Both the position numbers and the translations under genes were made by a program. From Agromyces mangrovi (GTDB lineage: Bacteria; Actinomycetota; Actinomycetes; Actinomycetales; Microbacteriaceae), in contig NZ_AP027737.1 of assembly GCF_030296695.1 (NCBI RefSeq), forward strand, positions 1,302,001-1,366,000: a stretch of DNA of 64,000 bases, read 5' to 3'. The notes beneath the pieces were generated by a model. That model was not told the origin of the DNA, did not search any database, and saw only the letters and a list, made by a program, of their open reading frames with translations. Positions 46,613 through 57,102 of this stretch are shown here, piece by piece (the stretch's first letter is position 1; each line of letters opens with the position of its first letter).

Positions 46613-46690
46613 ATGGCGCACGCGCGGCGATTTCGTCGCCCCCGGCCGGCTCTCGGCCCGGGGCGATCGTCGATGCGCGCACTCTCGTAG
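46613..46690 (+). CDS. Possible leader peptide before the PheRS-like gene
   Basis: A TATCCT box at 46600-46605 is followed after seven bases by an ATG opening a 25-codon frame, MAHARRFRRPRPALGPGRSS then MRALS. It is rich in Arg and Pro and uses codons rare in this genome (CGA, TTT, CGT). A strong hairpin, 11 of 12 pairs around a 5-base loop, lies inside the frame at 46637-46665. The layout resembles a translated leader with attenuator-like structure 74 bases before the next gene, but no run of Phe codons is present, so the interpretation is weak. Confidence 0.3.
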   Translation: MAHARRFRRPRPALGPGRSSMRALS

Positions 46691-46763
46691 GGCCGCGACG
46701 TCCCGGTGACGGGCCGGACGGGGGAGCATCCTCCATCCGCTCTCACTCGCAAAGGACTCCGCC

Positions 46764-47942
46764 ATGCCCACCCTCGCCGATCGCTCGCCCGCTCCCGTTC
46801 CCGCGCCCGCTCCCGCCGTGCGCCTGCTCACCGCCGACGCGGTGCGCGACGCCCTCGCCGTGCGCGACCTCGCCGACCCCGCCCAGGGCCCACACGCGAT
46901 GCAGCTCGTGCTCGCCGACGTGCTCGATGCCGTCGGCGCGCTCTGGGGCACGCCCGTCGCCGTCACCCGCTCGACCCCGCTCGTCACCGTCGCCGACAAC
47001 TACGACCAGCTCGGCTACGACCCCGCCGACGTCACGCGCGACGCGCGCTACACCCGGTACGTCGCCCCCGGCGTCATGCTGCGCAGCCACACCAGCTCGG
47101 GCGTGCCCGCGATCCTGCGCGGCCTCGCCGCCGATCCCCCGCGCGGCTACGACGTCGTGCACGCCCTGCCCGGCGTCACCCACCGCCGCGATGCGGTCGA
47201 CCGCCTGCACGTCGGCACCCCGCACCAGCTCGACCTCTGGCGCGTCGCCGACCGCGGCTACCTGCCGGGCGAGACGCTCGACGAGCTCGCGGGAGCGGTC
47301 GTCGACGCCGTGCTGCCGGGCGCGCGGTGGCGACAGGTGCCGGCGAGGCATCCGTACACCCGCGACGGCCGGCAGGTCGATGTCAGGCACGACGGCGAGT
47401 GGGTCGAGCTCGCGGAGTGCGGCGCGATCGATCGCGGAGTGATCCGTCGCGCCGGGCTCGACCCGCACCTCTGGACCGGGGTCGCGCTCGGCATGGGTCT
47501 CGATCGGGCGCTCATGCTGCGCAAGGGCATTCCCGACATCCGGATGCTGCGCTCGGCGCACCCGCTCGTCGCCGCCCAGATGCGCGACCTCGAGCCGTGG
47601 CGGCCCATGTCGTCGCAGCCCGCCGTGCGGCGCGACCTGTCGCTCGTGGTCGCGGGCGACGTCGACGACGAGTTGCTCGGCGACCGGGCGCGCGATGCGC
47701 TCGGCGCGGAGGCCGACGTGCTCGAGTCGCTCGAGGTGCTGGCGGTGACGGATGCCTCGGAGCTGCCCGCCGCGGCCCGCGAACGCCTGCGCACCCGGCC
47801 GGGCGACCGCAACGCGCTGGTGCGTCTCGTGCTGCGCCCGCTCGACCGCACGCTCACCGACGCCGACGCGAACGTGCTGCGCGACCGCGTCTACCTCGCG
47901 CTGCACGAGGGCGAGGTGCGCGAACTCATCGCCGGCCCGTGA
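46764..47942 (+). CDS. PheRS-like class II aminoacyl-tRNA synthetase, single-chain (mitochondrial-type architecture)
   Basis: A 392-residue protein that looks like phenylalanyl-tRNA synthetase alpha core plus an FDX-ACB anticodon-binding domain in one chain, as in mitochondrial PheRS. Motif 2-like text is VMLRSHTSSGVPAILRGL and HRRDAVDRLHVGTPHQLDLW; motif 3 is GVALGMGLDRALMLRKGI followed by PDIRMLRS. The tail starts QPAVRRDLSLVVAG. The usual FHQxEG is PHQLDLW here, so the amino-acid pocket is altered. It may be a second PheRS, or a ligase with another role; normal pheS/pheT genes are not in the window. An AAAGGA site precedes the ATG. Confidence 0.75.
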   Translation: MPTLADRSPAPVPAPAPAVRLLTADAVRDALAVRDLADPAQGPHAMQLVLADVLDAVGALWGTPVAVTRSTPLVTVADNYDQLGYDPADVTRDARYTRYVAPGVMLRSHTSSGVPAILRGLAADPPRGYDVVHALPGVTHRRDAVDRLHVGTPHQLDLWRVADRGYLPGETLDELAGAVVDAVLPGARWRQVPARHPYTRDGRQVDVRHDGEWVELAECGAIDRGVIRRAGLDPHLWTGVALGMGLDRALMLRKGIPDIRMLRSAHPLVAAQMRDLEPWRPMSSQPAVRRDLSLVVAGDVDDELLGDRARDALGAEADVLESLEVLAVTDASELPAAARERLRTRPGDRNALVRLVLRPLDRTLTDADANVLRDRVYLALHEGEVRELIAGP

Positions 47943-47945
47943 ACT

Positions 47946-48160
47946 GCGGCACTTTTCAGGAGCGCCGGATCAGCGGCATCCGTCACTTTTCAGGATGCCG
48001 GGCGGGCGCCGGTGCAGATTCATGCATCGGGCCGGTGCCCGCCGCCGATCTCGTGCGCGAGAGCCCGAACCTGCGGCGATCTGCGCCACCGGCGCGCGGC
48101 GGCTCCTGAAAAGTGCCGCCCCACGTCGGCGGGTGCGCGGCCGGATCCGGGTCGACTTCC
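47946..48160. repeat. Nested palindromic element, family D
   Basis: The 237-base convergent gap contains four copies of CTTTTCAGGA, two in each direction. The outer pair forms a perfect 18-bp inverted repeat (47946-47963 with 48102-48119, GCGGCACTTTTCAGGAGC). A second pair (47984-47996, 48148-48160) is less exact, and a GC-rich hairpin lies at 48001-48044. It may serve as a bidirectional terminator; no gene is seen. Confidence 0.7.
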
Positions 48161-48179
48161 TGAAAAGCGCCCCGAAACG

Positions 48180-49466
48180 TCAGTCGAGCAGGTCGTGGCG
48201 CACGACGATCGCGTCGCGGCCGGGGCCGACGCCGATCGCCGAGATGCGCGCGCCGCTCATCGCCTCGATCGCCAGCACGTAGTCCTGCGCGGCCTTCGGC
48301 AGTTCGTCGAAGGTGCGGGCGCCCGTGATGTCCTCGGTCCAGCCCGGGAACTCCTCGTAGATCGGCGTCGCGTGGTGGAAGTCCGACTGGTTGACGGGCA
48401 GCTCGTCGAACCGCTCGCCGTCGACGTCGTAGGCGACGCAGACGGGAATGGTCTCGAGCCCGGTGAGCACGTCGAGCTTGGTCAGCACGAAGTCGGTCAC
48501 GCCGTTGATGCGGGCGGTGAAGCGCGCGATCGGCGCGTCGTACCAGCCGCAGCGGCGCGGGCGCCCGGTGGTCGTGCCGAACTCGAAGCCCTTCGCGCGC
48601 AGGAACTCGCCCGACTCGTCGAACAGCTCGGTCGGGAACGGGCCGGCGCCGACGCGGGTCGTGTACGCCTTCACGACGGCGATCACGCGGTCGATGCGGT
48701 TCGGCGCGATGCCCGAGCCGGTGATCGCGCCGCCCGAGGTGGCGTTCGACGACGTCACGAACGGGTACGTGCCGTGGTCGACGTCGAGCATGGTCGCCTG
48801 GCCGCCCTCGAACAGCACGGTGTCGCCCGCGTCGAGCGCCTGGTGCAGCATCAGCGCGGTGTCGGTGACCATCGGGCGCAGCCGGTCGGCGTACGAGAGC
48901 AGGTCGTCGACGATCTCGTCGACGCCGATCGCGCGGCGGTTGTAGATCTTCAGCAGCAGGTGGTTCTTCTGGTCGAGCGCGCCCTCGACCTTCTGCCGCA
49001 GGATGTTCTCGTCGAAGAGGTCCTGCATGCGGATGCCGACACGGTTGATCTTGTCGGCATACGCGGGCCCGATGCCGCGACCGGTCGTACCGATCTGCCG
49101 CTTGCCGAGGAACCGCTCGGTCACCTTGTCGAGCGTGCGGTGGTACTGCGTGATCACGTGCGCGTTGGCGCTGATGCGCAGCTTCGACACGTCGACGCCC
49201 CGCGACGAGAGCGCGGTGAGCTCATCGAACAGCACCTCGATGTCGACGACCACGCCGTTGGCGATGATCGGCGTGACGCCGGGTGTCAGGATGCCCGACG
49301 GCAGCAGGTGCAGCGCGTACTTCTCGTCGCCCACGACGACGGTGTGCCCGGCGTTGTTGCCGCCGTTGAACTTGACGACGTAGTCGACGCGCGGACCGAG
49401 CAGGTCGGTCGCCTTGCCCTTGCCTTCGTCACCCCACTGCGCACCGATCAGGATGATCGCCGGCAC
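48180..49466 (-). CDS. purA: Adenylosuccinate synthetase
   Basis: From GTG at 49466 the protein has 428 residues, the normal length. [20 protein letters not shown] holds the IMP/GTP loop, [12 protein letters not shown] the conserved Asn-His, [14 protein letters not shown] the GTP-linked segment and [13 protein letters not shown] the aspartate-site motif. It joins IMP and aspartate using GTP, the first step from IMP to AMP, in the cytoplasm. A GGGGGC site stands before the GTG. The reading frame does not stop upstream but runs back for 358 codons into a DUF3151 protein, so either a fusion is made or the GTG starts a separate product. Confidence 0.93.
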   Translation of the reverse strand: MPAIILIGAQWGDEGKGKATDLLGPRVDYVVKFNGGNNAGHTVVVGDEKYALHLLPSGILTPGVTPIIANGVVVDIEVLFDELTALSSRGVDVSKLRISANAHVITQYHRTLDKVTERFLGKRQIGTTGRGIGPAYADKINRVGIRMQDLFDENILRQKVEGALDQKNHLLLKIYNRRAIGVDEIVDDLLSYADRLRPMVTDTALMLHQALDAGDTVLFEGGQATMLDVDHGTYPFVTSSNATSGGAITGSGIAPNRIDRVIAVVKAYTTRVGAGPFPTELFDESGEFLRAKGFEFGTTTGRPRRCGWYDAPIARFTARINGVTDFVLTKLDVLTGLETIPVCVAYDVDGERFDELPVNQSDFHHATPIYEEFPGWTEDITGARTFDELPKAAQDYVLAIEAMSGARISAIGVGPGRDAIVVRHDLLD

Positions 49467-50461
49467 GTCAGCGCCCCCGTCGTCGTCGACGGAGACCGTC
49501 TCGACGTCCTCGGCGGTGACGGATGCCTCGGGCTCGGCGTCGTCATCAGGCGACTCGGATGCCCCGGGCTCGACGCCGTTCGACGACCCGTCGACGTCGT
49601 CGGGGATCTCGGCGGTGTCGTGCCGCGGCTCGTCGTCGGCGGATTCGGCAGCGTCGGCAGCGTCGGCGGCGGGCTCCGCGCTCGTGTACGACGGCGTCGG
49701 CGCTCCGTCGAACGCCCAGCTCGCGGGAACGGGCGCCGGCACGGCCGGCTGCGCCTCCGGCGCGACGGTCGGCGGCACGTCGGCCCCGGCCGCGTACGCG
49801 GCCGAGACGGGCGCGGCGGGCGCCTCCTCGCCCGGTGCTTCGTCGACCGGCGCCTCCTCGACCGGCGCGTCCGGGGCGTCGGCGGGCTCCTCGGTAGACA
49901 GGGCGTCGGCGGACGGGGCGTCGGCGGTGTACCCGGCGGCGTCCGCTGCGGCGATCGCAGCCTCGGCCTCGGCGGTCTGCGCCGCAACGCGCTCGGCGAG
50001 CATGGCCTGCACCTCGTCGAGCGAGATGACCTGGGTCGGCGTGAACTCCGAGGCGATGCGCATCTGGGCGTCGGGGTCGGCGGCCGCGAGCTCGTCGGCG
50101 GCGGACCCCGCCTCGGCGGCGAGGCCGAGCGAGTTCGCGGCGCGGCGCTTCGCGTCGAGCGCGCGCAGGTAGGCGCGGTTGGGCTCGTGCGACCAGAGCA
50201 CCGCGTCGCCCGGCTGCCAGCCGGACTCGCGCAGCACCTCGCGCGCGCGGTCGACGGCGACGGTCGCACTCGCGTACGTGTCGGTCACCCGCCCCTCGGA
50301 ATCGGCGATGTCGGCGAGTTCTGCCCAGGCCAACGGTGACTGCGGATTCGCCCCCACGATGCCGGCGACGTCAGCCCGCCGGCCCCCTGGAGCGCCTCGC
50401 GTACGGCGGTCTCGTCGGGCAGGTACCGTTCGGTACGCCCGTTCGTCTCGTCTGCGCTCAC
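49467..50461 (-). pseudogene. DUF3151 protein with long acidic tail, frame break near the N-terminus, no stop before purA
   Basis: The DUF3151 core is clear: [40 protein letters not shown] and [19 protein letters not shown]. Function is unknown; the family is actinobacterial and its gene often lies near purA. The start is taken as GTG at 50461 ([20 protein letters not shown]), out of frame with the core until one base is added near 50374-50387. After the core come about 190 residues of low-complexity Ala/Glu/Asp/Pro text, and the frame then continues into PurA without a stop. The tail could be a natural linker or partly the result of another lost base that hides a stop codon. Confidence 0.7.
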
Positions 50462-50528
50462 ACTTCACTCTATCGCGAGGGCCCGTTTCGCCCCGGCTGC
50501 GGCGCCGTCCCGCGTCATCCCCCTTCCC

Positions 50529-50588
50529 GCGAGTCGTCATGAGATGTCGCTATCCGCACGTGGATTCCGACACTTCATGACGACTCGC
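50529..50588. repeat. Intergenic palindromic repeat, family A, copy 2
   Basis: Arms 50529-50549 and 50568-50588 carry GCGAGTCGTCATGA and its complement with a two-base difference (GAGATG against GAAGTG). It is the diverged partner of the element at 4489-4558 and lies between the DUF3151 start and the end of the next minus-strand gene. Confidence 0.78.
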
Positions 50589-50651
50589 CGAGGGGGCGGG
50601 GCCGAGGGGCGGCGCCGAGGGGGCGGGGCCGGGGCGCGGGCGGGCGGTGCG

Positions 50652-52607
<1,956 letters not shown>

Positions 52608-52657
52608 CGCGTCTCCGACGGCGGCTCCGCCCCCGCCATCGCCGCCAGCTCCGCACC

Positions 52658-52717
52658 GGCCCGCCCAAATCACACCGGCACGCGCTGGAACACGGGCCGG
52701 TGTGATTTCGACGGGCC
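52658..52717. repeat. Intergenic palindromic repeat, family B, copy 2
   Basis: Same length (60 bp) and centre as the element at 31144-31203: AAATCACACCGGC pairs with GCCGGTGTGATTT. It lies in the convergent gap behind argG. Confidence 0.82.
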
Positions 52718-52740
52718 GGTGGTTTGGGCCGTGTCGAACT

Positions 52741-52797
52741 CGGTTCGGCGGGCCGAGTTCGGTTCGGCAGGCCGAGTTCGGTTCGGCAGGTCGAGTT
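52741..52797. repeat. Three tandem 19-bp repeats
   Basis: CGGTTCGGCGGGCCGAGTT, then CGGTTCGGCAGGCCGAGTT and CGGTTCGGCAGGTCGAGTT in direct tandem, flanked by GTCGAACT on the left and AGTTCGAC on the right. The array fills the convergent gap between argG and the RNA methyltransferase gene. Confidence 0.8.
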
Positions 52798-52872
52798 CGA
52801 CGTGCCCGAACGCGTTGAGCGTGCCGGACGGCGCGCGGCGGTCAGCGAGCGCGGCCAGAGCGCGGCGCCGCG

Positions 52873-53538
52873 TCAGCCGGGCAGGTCGGCGTGGGCGAGC
52901 ACCCAGGAGTGCATCGCGATCGCGGCAGCCGCGGAGGCGTTGATCGAGCGGGTCGAGCCGAACTGGGTGATCTCGACGACGGCGTCGGCGGCGTCGGTCG
53001 CCTCGGAGGAGAGGCCCGGTCCCTCCTGCCCGAACAGGAGCACGCAGCGGTCGGGCCAGGCGAACGTCTCGATCGGCACGGCGCCGGGCACGTTGTCGAC
53101 CGCGATGATCGGCACGCCCGCCGCGCGGGCCCAGGCCTCGAAGGACGCGACGTCGTCGTGGTGGTCGACATGCTGGTAGCGGTCGGTCACCATCGCGCCG
53201 CGCTTGTTCCAGCGGCGACGCCCGATGATGTGCACGGTGTCGGCCGCGAACGCGTTCGCGCTGCGCACGATCGACCCGATGTTCATGTCGTGCTGCCAGT
53301 TCTCGATGGCCACGTGGAACGGATGCCGCCGCTCGTCGAGATCGGCCACGATCGCGTCCATGCGCCAGTAGCGGTACCGGTCGATCACGTTGCGCGTGTC
53401 GCCCGCCGCGAGCAGCTCGGGGTCGAAGCGCGGGTCGTCGGGCCACGCGTCCGGCCCGCCGGGCCACGGACCGACGCCGTGCGTCGAGCGCTCGGGGCTC
53501 GGCTCGGGCGCGCGCTCCGGCTCGGGTGAGGTCTGCAC
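52873..53538 (-). CDS. RNA methyltransferase, SpoU/TrmH family
   Basis: A 221-residue SPOUT enzyme. HVAIENWQHDMNIGSIVRSA is motif 1 with the conserved Asn and Arg, VLLFGQEGPGLSSEATDAAD is motif 2 (GxExxGL), and STRSINASAAAAIAMHSWVL is motif 3, forming the knot that binds SAM. It would 2'-O-methylate a ribose in tRNA or rRNA. The first 45 residues are rich in Pro and Glu and probably disordered. It is convergent with argG. Confidence 0.92.
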   Translation of the reverse strand: MQTSPEPERAPEPSPERSTHGVGPWPGGPDAWPDDPRFDPELLAAGDTRNVIDRYRYWRMDAIVADLDERRHPFHVAIENWQHDMNIGSIVRSANAFAADTVHIIGRRRWNKRGAMVTDRYQHVDHHDDVASFEAWARAAGVPIIAVDNVPGAVPIETFAWPDRCVLLFGQEGPGLSSEATDAADAVVEITQFGSTRSINASAAAAIAMHSWVLAHADLPG

Positions 53539-53616
53539 GCCCCAAGGCTACGGCGGATGCCCGGGGCGCACCGACAACGCGGTCGGGCGCCGGCACGCGG
53601 CATCCGCTCGGCTGCT

Positions 53617-53659
53617 TTTCGGTGACCCGAAACCTGTGTACGATTTCGGTATGCCGAAA
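53617..53659 (+). promoter_or_regulatory. Promoter with two MntR/DtxR-type operators
   Basis: TTTCGG-TGAC-CCGAAA (53617-53632) and TTTCGG-TATG-CCGAAA (53644-53659) are perfect palindromes 27 bp apart. TTTTCG (53616-53621) and TACGAT (53639-53644), 17 bases apart, are likely -35 and -10 boxes. The second operator covers the ATG at 53651, which is six bases from the -10 box, so the transcript is probably leaderless and repression would block both promoter elements. Confidence 0.75.
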
Positions 53660-54604
53660 AGGTCGACGGATGCCCCGGGCCGACGCCGCAGCGCACGCGC
53701 CGTCGCCGCGCTCGCAGGTGCCGTCGCGACCGCCCTCGCGCTGGCCGGCTGCGCCGTCGCCGCGAACGGCGAGGACGACGACCGCCCGGTCGTGCTCACC
53801 ACGTTCACGGTGCTGCAGGACATCGCGCAGGAGGTCGCCGGCGAGCACCTGCGGGTCGAGTCGATCACGAAGGTCGGCGCGGAGATCCACGGGTACGAGC
53901 CGACGCCCGGCGACCTGCGGCGCGCGGCGGAGGCCGACCTGATCCTCGACAACGGGCTGAACCTCGAGGCGTGGTTCGCGCAGTTCGTCGAGGGGCTCGA
54001 CGTGCCGCACGTCGTGGTGAGCGAGGGCGTCGAGGTCATGTCGATCGCGGAGGACGCGTACGCGGGGCTGCCGAACCCGCACGCCTGGATGTCGCCGCTC
54101 AACGTGCAGGTGTACGCCGCGAACATGGCCGACGCGTTCGCCGAGCTCGACCCCGCCAACGCCGACGCGTACACCGCGAACGCCGCCGCATACTCCGACG
54201 AGCTGCAGGCCGTGCACGACGAGCTGGTCGCCGAGCTCGCCGCGCTGCCCGAGGCCGAGCGCGCACTCGTCACCTGCGAGGGCGCCTTCTCGTACCTGGC
54301 CCGCGACGCGGGGCTCACCGAGCGCTACATCTGGGCCGTCAACGCCGAGCAGCAGGCCACCCCGCAGCAGATCGCGGGCACGATCGAGTTCGTGCGCGAC
54401 AACGAGGTGCCGGCCGTGTTCTGCGAGTCGACCGTGAGCGACAAGCCGATGCAGCAGGTGGTCGACGCGACGGATGCCGCCTTCGGCGGAACGCTCTACG
54501 TCGACTCGCTCTCCGAGGCCGACGGCCCCGTGCCGACGTACCTCGAGCTGCTGCGCCACGACGCCGACACGATCGTCGCGGCTCTCACGGGGAGCGCGGG
54601 ATGA
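53651..54604 (+). CDS. Mn/Zn/Fe ABC transporter substrate-binding lipoprotein (cluster A-I/TroA type)
   Basis: A 317-residue TroA/PsaA-like protein. The signal ends in LALAGCAVAANG with the lipobox Cys near residue 36. VLTTFTVLQDIAQEVAGEHL, YEPTPGDLRRAAEADLILDN and LPNPHAWMSPLNVQVYAANM show the metal-binding His residues, and FCESTVSDKPMQQVVDATDA with Glu and Asp completes the site. It captures a divalent metal outside the cell for the ATPase and permease encoded next. The set of ligands is typical for manganese importers, and two MntR-like operators stand at its promoter. Confidence 0.92.
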   Translation: MPKRSTDAPGRRRSARAVAALAGAVATALALAGCAVAANGEDDDRPVVLTTFTVLQDIAQEVAGEHLRVESITKVGAEIHGYEPTPGDLRRAAEADLILDNGLNLEAWFAQFVEGLDVPHVVVSEGVEVMSIAEDAYAGLPNPHAWMSPLNVQVYAANMADAFAELDPANADAYTANAAAYSDELQAVHDELVAELAALPEAERALVTCEGAFSYLARDAGLTERYIWAVNAEQQATPQQIAGTIEFVRDNEVPAVFCESTVSDKPMQQVVDATDAAFGGTLYVDSLSEADGPVPTYLELLRHDADTIVAALTGSAG

Positions 54605-55371
54605 CGGGCGCGGTCAGCCCAGGGGCATCCGCCCCCGCCATCGCGGTCGAGCACCTCACCGTGCGCTACGGCGACGTGCTCGCCGTCGACGACGCGTCGC
54701 TCGAGATCGGCGCCGGCCGCGTGTGCGGGCTCGTCGGCATGAACGGGTCGGGCAAGTCGACCCTGTTCAAGGCGATCATGGGCATGGTGCGCCCCGACGA
54801 AGGGCGCATCGCGATCGACGGCGGGCCCGCGAAGGCCGCCCGCAAGGCGGGCGCGATCGGCTACGTGCCGCAGAGCGAGGACGTCGACTGGTCGTTCCCG
54901 CTCAGCGTGCGCGACGTGGTGATGATGGGGCGATACGGGTTCCAGGGGCCGACCCGCCGTGCGCGCCGCGCGGACCACGAGGCCGTCGACCACGCGCTCG
55001 AGCGGGTCGAGCTGGCCGACCTCGCCGGCCGCCAGATCGGCGCGCTGTCGGGCGGGCAGCGCAAGCGCGCCTTCGTCGCGCGCGGCCTCGCGCAGGGCGC
55101 GCGCATCCTGCTGCTCGACGAGCCGTTCGCGGGCGTCGACAAGCGCACCGAGGCGACGGTCACCGAGCTGCTGCGCGAGCTCGCCGACGGCGGCGCGACC
55201 GTGCTCGTCTCGACCCACGACCTGCACGCGCTGGCCGACCTCGCCGACGAGGCGATCCTGTTCCTGCGGCGCGTGCTCGTGCATGGCGCGCCCAAGGTCG
55301 TGCTGCAACCCGAGCACCTCGTGCGGGCGTTCGGCCTCGACGTGCTGCGCCGGCCCGAGGAGGCGGCATGA
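54601..55371 (+). CDS. Metal ABC transporter ATPase
   Basis: A 256-residue nucleotide-binding subunit: VCGLVGMNGSGKSTLFKAIM is Walker A, IGYVPQSEDVDWSFPLSVRD the Q-loop (the VDW-F-P text is typical of manganese/zinc importer ATPases), LSGGQRKRAFVARGLAQGA the signature, ILLLDEPFAGVD Walker B and VSTHDLHAL the switch His. It energises metal uptake. The ATG overlaps the binding-protein stop (ATGA). Between this gene and the permease lie two direct copies of GGGGCATCCGCTCGC. Confidence 0.92.
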   Translation: MTGAVSPGASAPAIAVEHLTVRYGDVLAVDDASLEIGAGRVCGLVGMNGSGKSTLFKAIMGMVRPDEGRIAIDGGPAKAARKAGAIGYVPQSEDVDWSFPLSVRDVVMMGRYGFQGPTRRARRADHEAVDHALERVELADLAGRQIGALSGGQRKRAFVARGLAQGARILLLDEPFAGVDKRTEATVTELLRELADGGATVLVSTHDLHALADLADEAILFLRRVLVHGAPKVVLQPEHLVRAFGLDVLRRPEEAA

Positions 55372-55465
55372 GCGCCGGGCTCAGGGGCATCCGCTCGCTT
55401 CGATCGCGTGGCGCCGCACCCAGGGGCATCCGCTCGCCTCTCCCTCCCCGACCGAGGGGGCGCCG

Positions 55466-56356
55466 ATGATCGACTTCCTCCTCGAGCCGCTGACCTACGA
55501 CTTCATGCAGCGCGCGCTCGCGGTCACCGTCACGGCGGCGGTCGTCTGCGGCGTGCTGAGCTGCTGGCTCGTGCTCATCGGCTGGTCGCTGCTCGGCGAC
55601 GCCGTGTCGCACGCCGTGCTGCCGGGCGTGGTGATCGCGTACCTGCTCGGCACGCCGTTCGCGGTCGGCGCGCTGGTGTTCGGGTTCGCTGCGGTCGCGC
55701 TCATCTTCCTCGTGCGCTCGACGAGCCGTGTGAAGGAGGACGCCGCGATCGGCGTGGTCTTCACGACCCTGTTCGCGCTCGGCCTGGTGCTCATCTCGGT
55801 GTTCCCGAGCCAGACCGACCTCGGGCACATCCTGTTCGGCAACCTGCTCGGCGTGAACACCGCCGACCTCGTGCAGGTGCTCGGCCTCGGCGCGATCACG
55901 CTCGCGATCCTGGTGTTCAAGCGCCGCGACCTCACCCTCTACGCGTTCGACCCGACGCACGCGAACGCGATCGGCCTCAACCCGCGCGCGCTCGCCGCCC
56001 TGCTGCTCGGCCTGCTCGCGCTCACGGTCGTCGTCGCGCTGCAGGCGGTCGGCGTGGTGCTCGTGGTCGCGATGGTGATCATCCCGGGCGCGACCGCATA
56101 CCTGCTCACCGACCGGTTCGGGCGGATGCTGCTGATCTCACCCGCGATCGCCGCCGCGAGCGCCCTCGCCGGCATCTACGCCAGCTACTACCTCGACACG
56201 TCGTCGGGCGGCATGGTCGTGCTGGCGATGGGCGTCGCGTTCGCGATCGCGTACCTGTTCGCCCCGCGGCAGGGCGTGGTGGTGCGGATGCTGCGGCGAG
56301 CGCCCGTTCGGCGCACGGGGGCGCCCACCGACGACGTGGCGGCCAGCGTCTCCTGA
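55466..56356 (+). CDS. Metal ABC transporter permease (ZnuB/MntC type)
   Basis: A 296-residue membrane protein with about eight hydrophobic helices. YDFMQRALAVTVTAAVVCGV is the usual start, WSLLGDAVSHAVLPGVVIAY carries the conserved GDAxSHAxLPG motif and VALQAVGVVLVVAMVIIPGA is the characteristic late segment. It forms the pore as a homodimer. The C-terminal tail after the last helix is hydrophilic and short. The regulator gene follows after only 23 bases, so all four genes of this block are likely co-transcribed. Confidence 0.92.
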   Translation: MIDFLLEPLTYDFMQRALAVTVTAAVVCGVLSCWLVLIGWSLLGDAVSHAVLPGVVIAYLLGTPFAVGALVFGFAAVALIFLVRSTSRVKEDAAIGVVFTTLFALGLVLISVFPSQTDLGHILFGNLLGVNTADLVQVLGLGAITLAILVFKRRDLTLYAFDPTHANAIGLNPRALAALLLGLLALTVVVALQAVGVVLVVAMVIIPGATAYLLTDRFGRMLLISPAIAAASALAGIYASYYLDTSSGGMVVLAMGVAFAIAYLFAPRQGVVVRMLRRAPVRRTGAPTDDVAASVS

Positions 56357-56379
56357 TCGCCGCCGCTATCCTGACCCCG

Positions 56380-57102
56380 ATGCCCGCCTCCACGAGCCCC
56401 GCAGTCGAGGACTACCTCAAGACCATCTACGGCCACACCGAGTGGCAGAGCGAACCGATCACGCCCTCGGTGCTCGCCGGCAAGCTCGGCGTCGCGCCGT
56501 CGTCGGTCACCGAGATGGTGAAGAAGATGGCCGCGGCCGGGCTCGTGTCGCACGTGCCGTACGGCGCAGTGCGCCTCACGCCGGGCGGCACGACGCGCGC
56601 GCTCGCGGTCGTGCGGCGGCACCGGCTCATCGAGACCTGGCTCGTGCGCGAGATGGGCTACGCGTGGGACGAGGTGCACGACGAGGCCGAGGTGCTCGAG
56701 CACGCGCTGAGCGACCGGCTGCTCGAGGCGATCGACGCCCGGCTCGGCCGGCCCGACCGCGACCCGCACGGCGACCCCATCCCCCACGCCGACGGCACGC
56801 GCGTGCAGGCCGAGGCGGTGCTGCTCTCCGAGGCATCCGTCGCCCATGTCGGCCGCGTGGTGCGCATCTCGGACCGCGACCCGGCGGTGCTGCGCGACCT
56901 GGTCGAGGTGGGCGTGGGGCTCGACACGGTGCTCACCCTCACGGAGGCCACGCCCGACGCCGTCACGGTCGAGCTCGACCCTGCCTCGCTCGCATCGGCC
57001 GCTGCTGCAGGGCGAGCGGATGCCCCCGGGCCGGCGCCCGTCGCCTCGGCACCGCTGCACCTGCCGCGGTCGCACGCCGACGCCATCTGGGTGACCGCCT
57101 GA
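56380..57102 (+). CDS. mntR: DtxR/MntR-family metal-dependent repressor
   Basis: A 240-residue regulator. VEDYLKTIYGHTEWQSEPIT and LAGKLGVAPSSVTEMVKKMA form the winged helix with the SSVTEMVKK recognition helix; HRLIETWLVREMGYAWDEVH and DEAEVLEHALSD carry the metal-binding Glu/His/Asp set of the dimer domain. A C-terminal FeoA/SH3-like domain ends in ADAIWVTA. With bound manganese it should repress the importer genes via the TTTCGG palindromes. A TATCCT box ends eight bases before its ATG, so it also has a possible own leaderless start. The manganese assignment rests on gene context. Confidence 0.88.
   Translation: MPASTSPAVEDYLKTIYGHTEWQSEPITPSVLAGKLGVAPSSVTEMVKKMAAAGLVSHVPYGAVRLTPGGTTRALAVVRRHRLIETWLVREMGYAWDEVHDEAEVLEHALSDRLLEAIDARLGRPDRDPHGDPIPHADGTRVQAEAVLLSEASVAHVGRVVRISDRDPAVLRDLVEVGVGLDTVLTLTEATPDAVTVELDPASLASAAAAGRADAPGPAPVASAPLHLPRSHADAIWVTA

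Noticed and set aside
43573..47442. Very long plus-strand open frame of 1289 codons
   Set aside because: Its text is Arg/Pro/Ala-rich and repetitive, and it lies over the MFS, alkyl-sulfatase-like and PheRS-like genes, all of which have clear motifs; it is a shadow frame of high-GC DNA.
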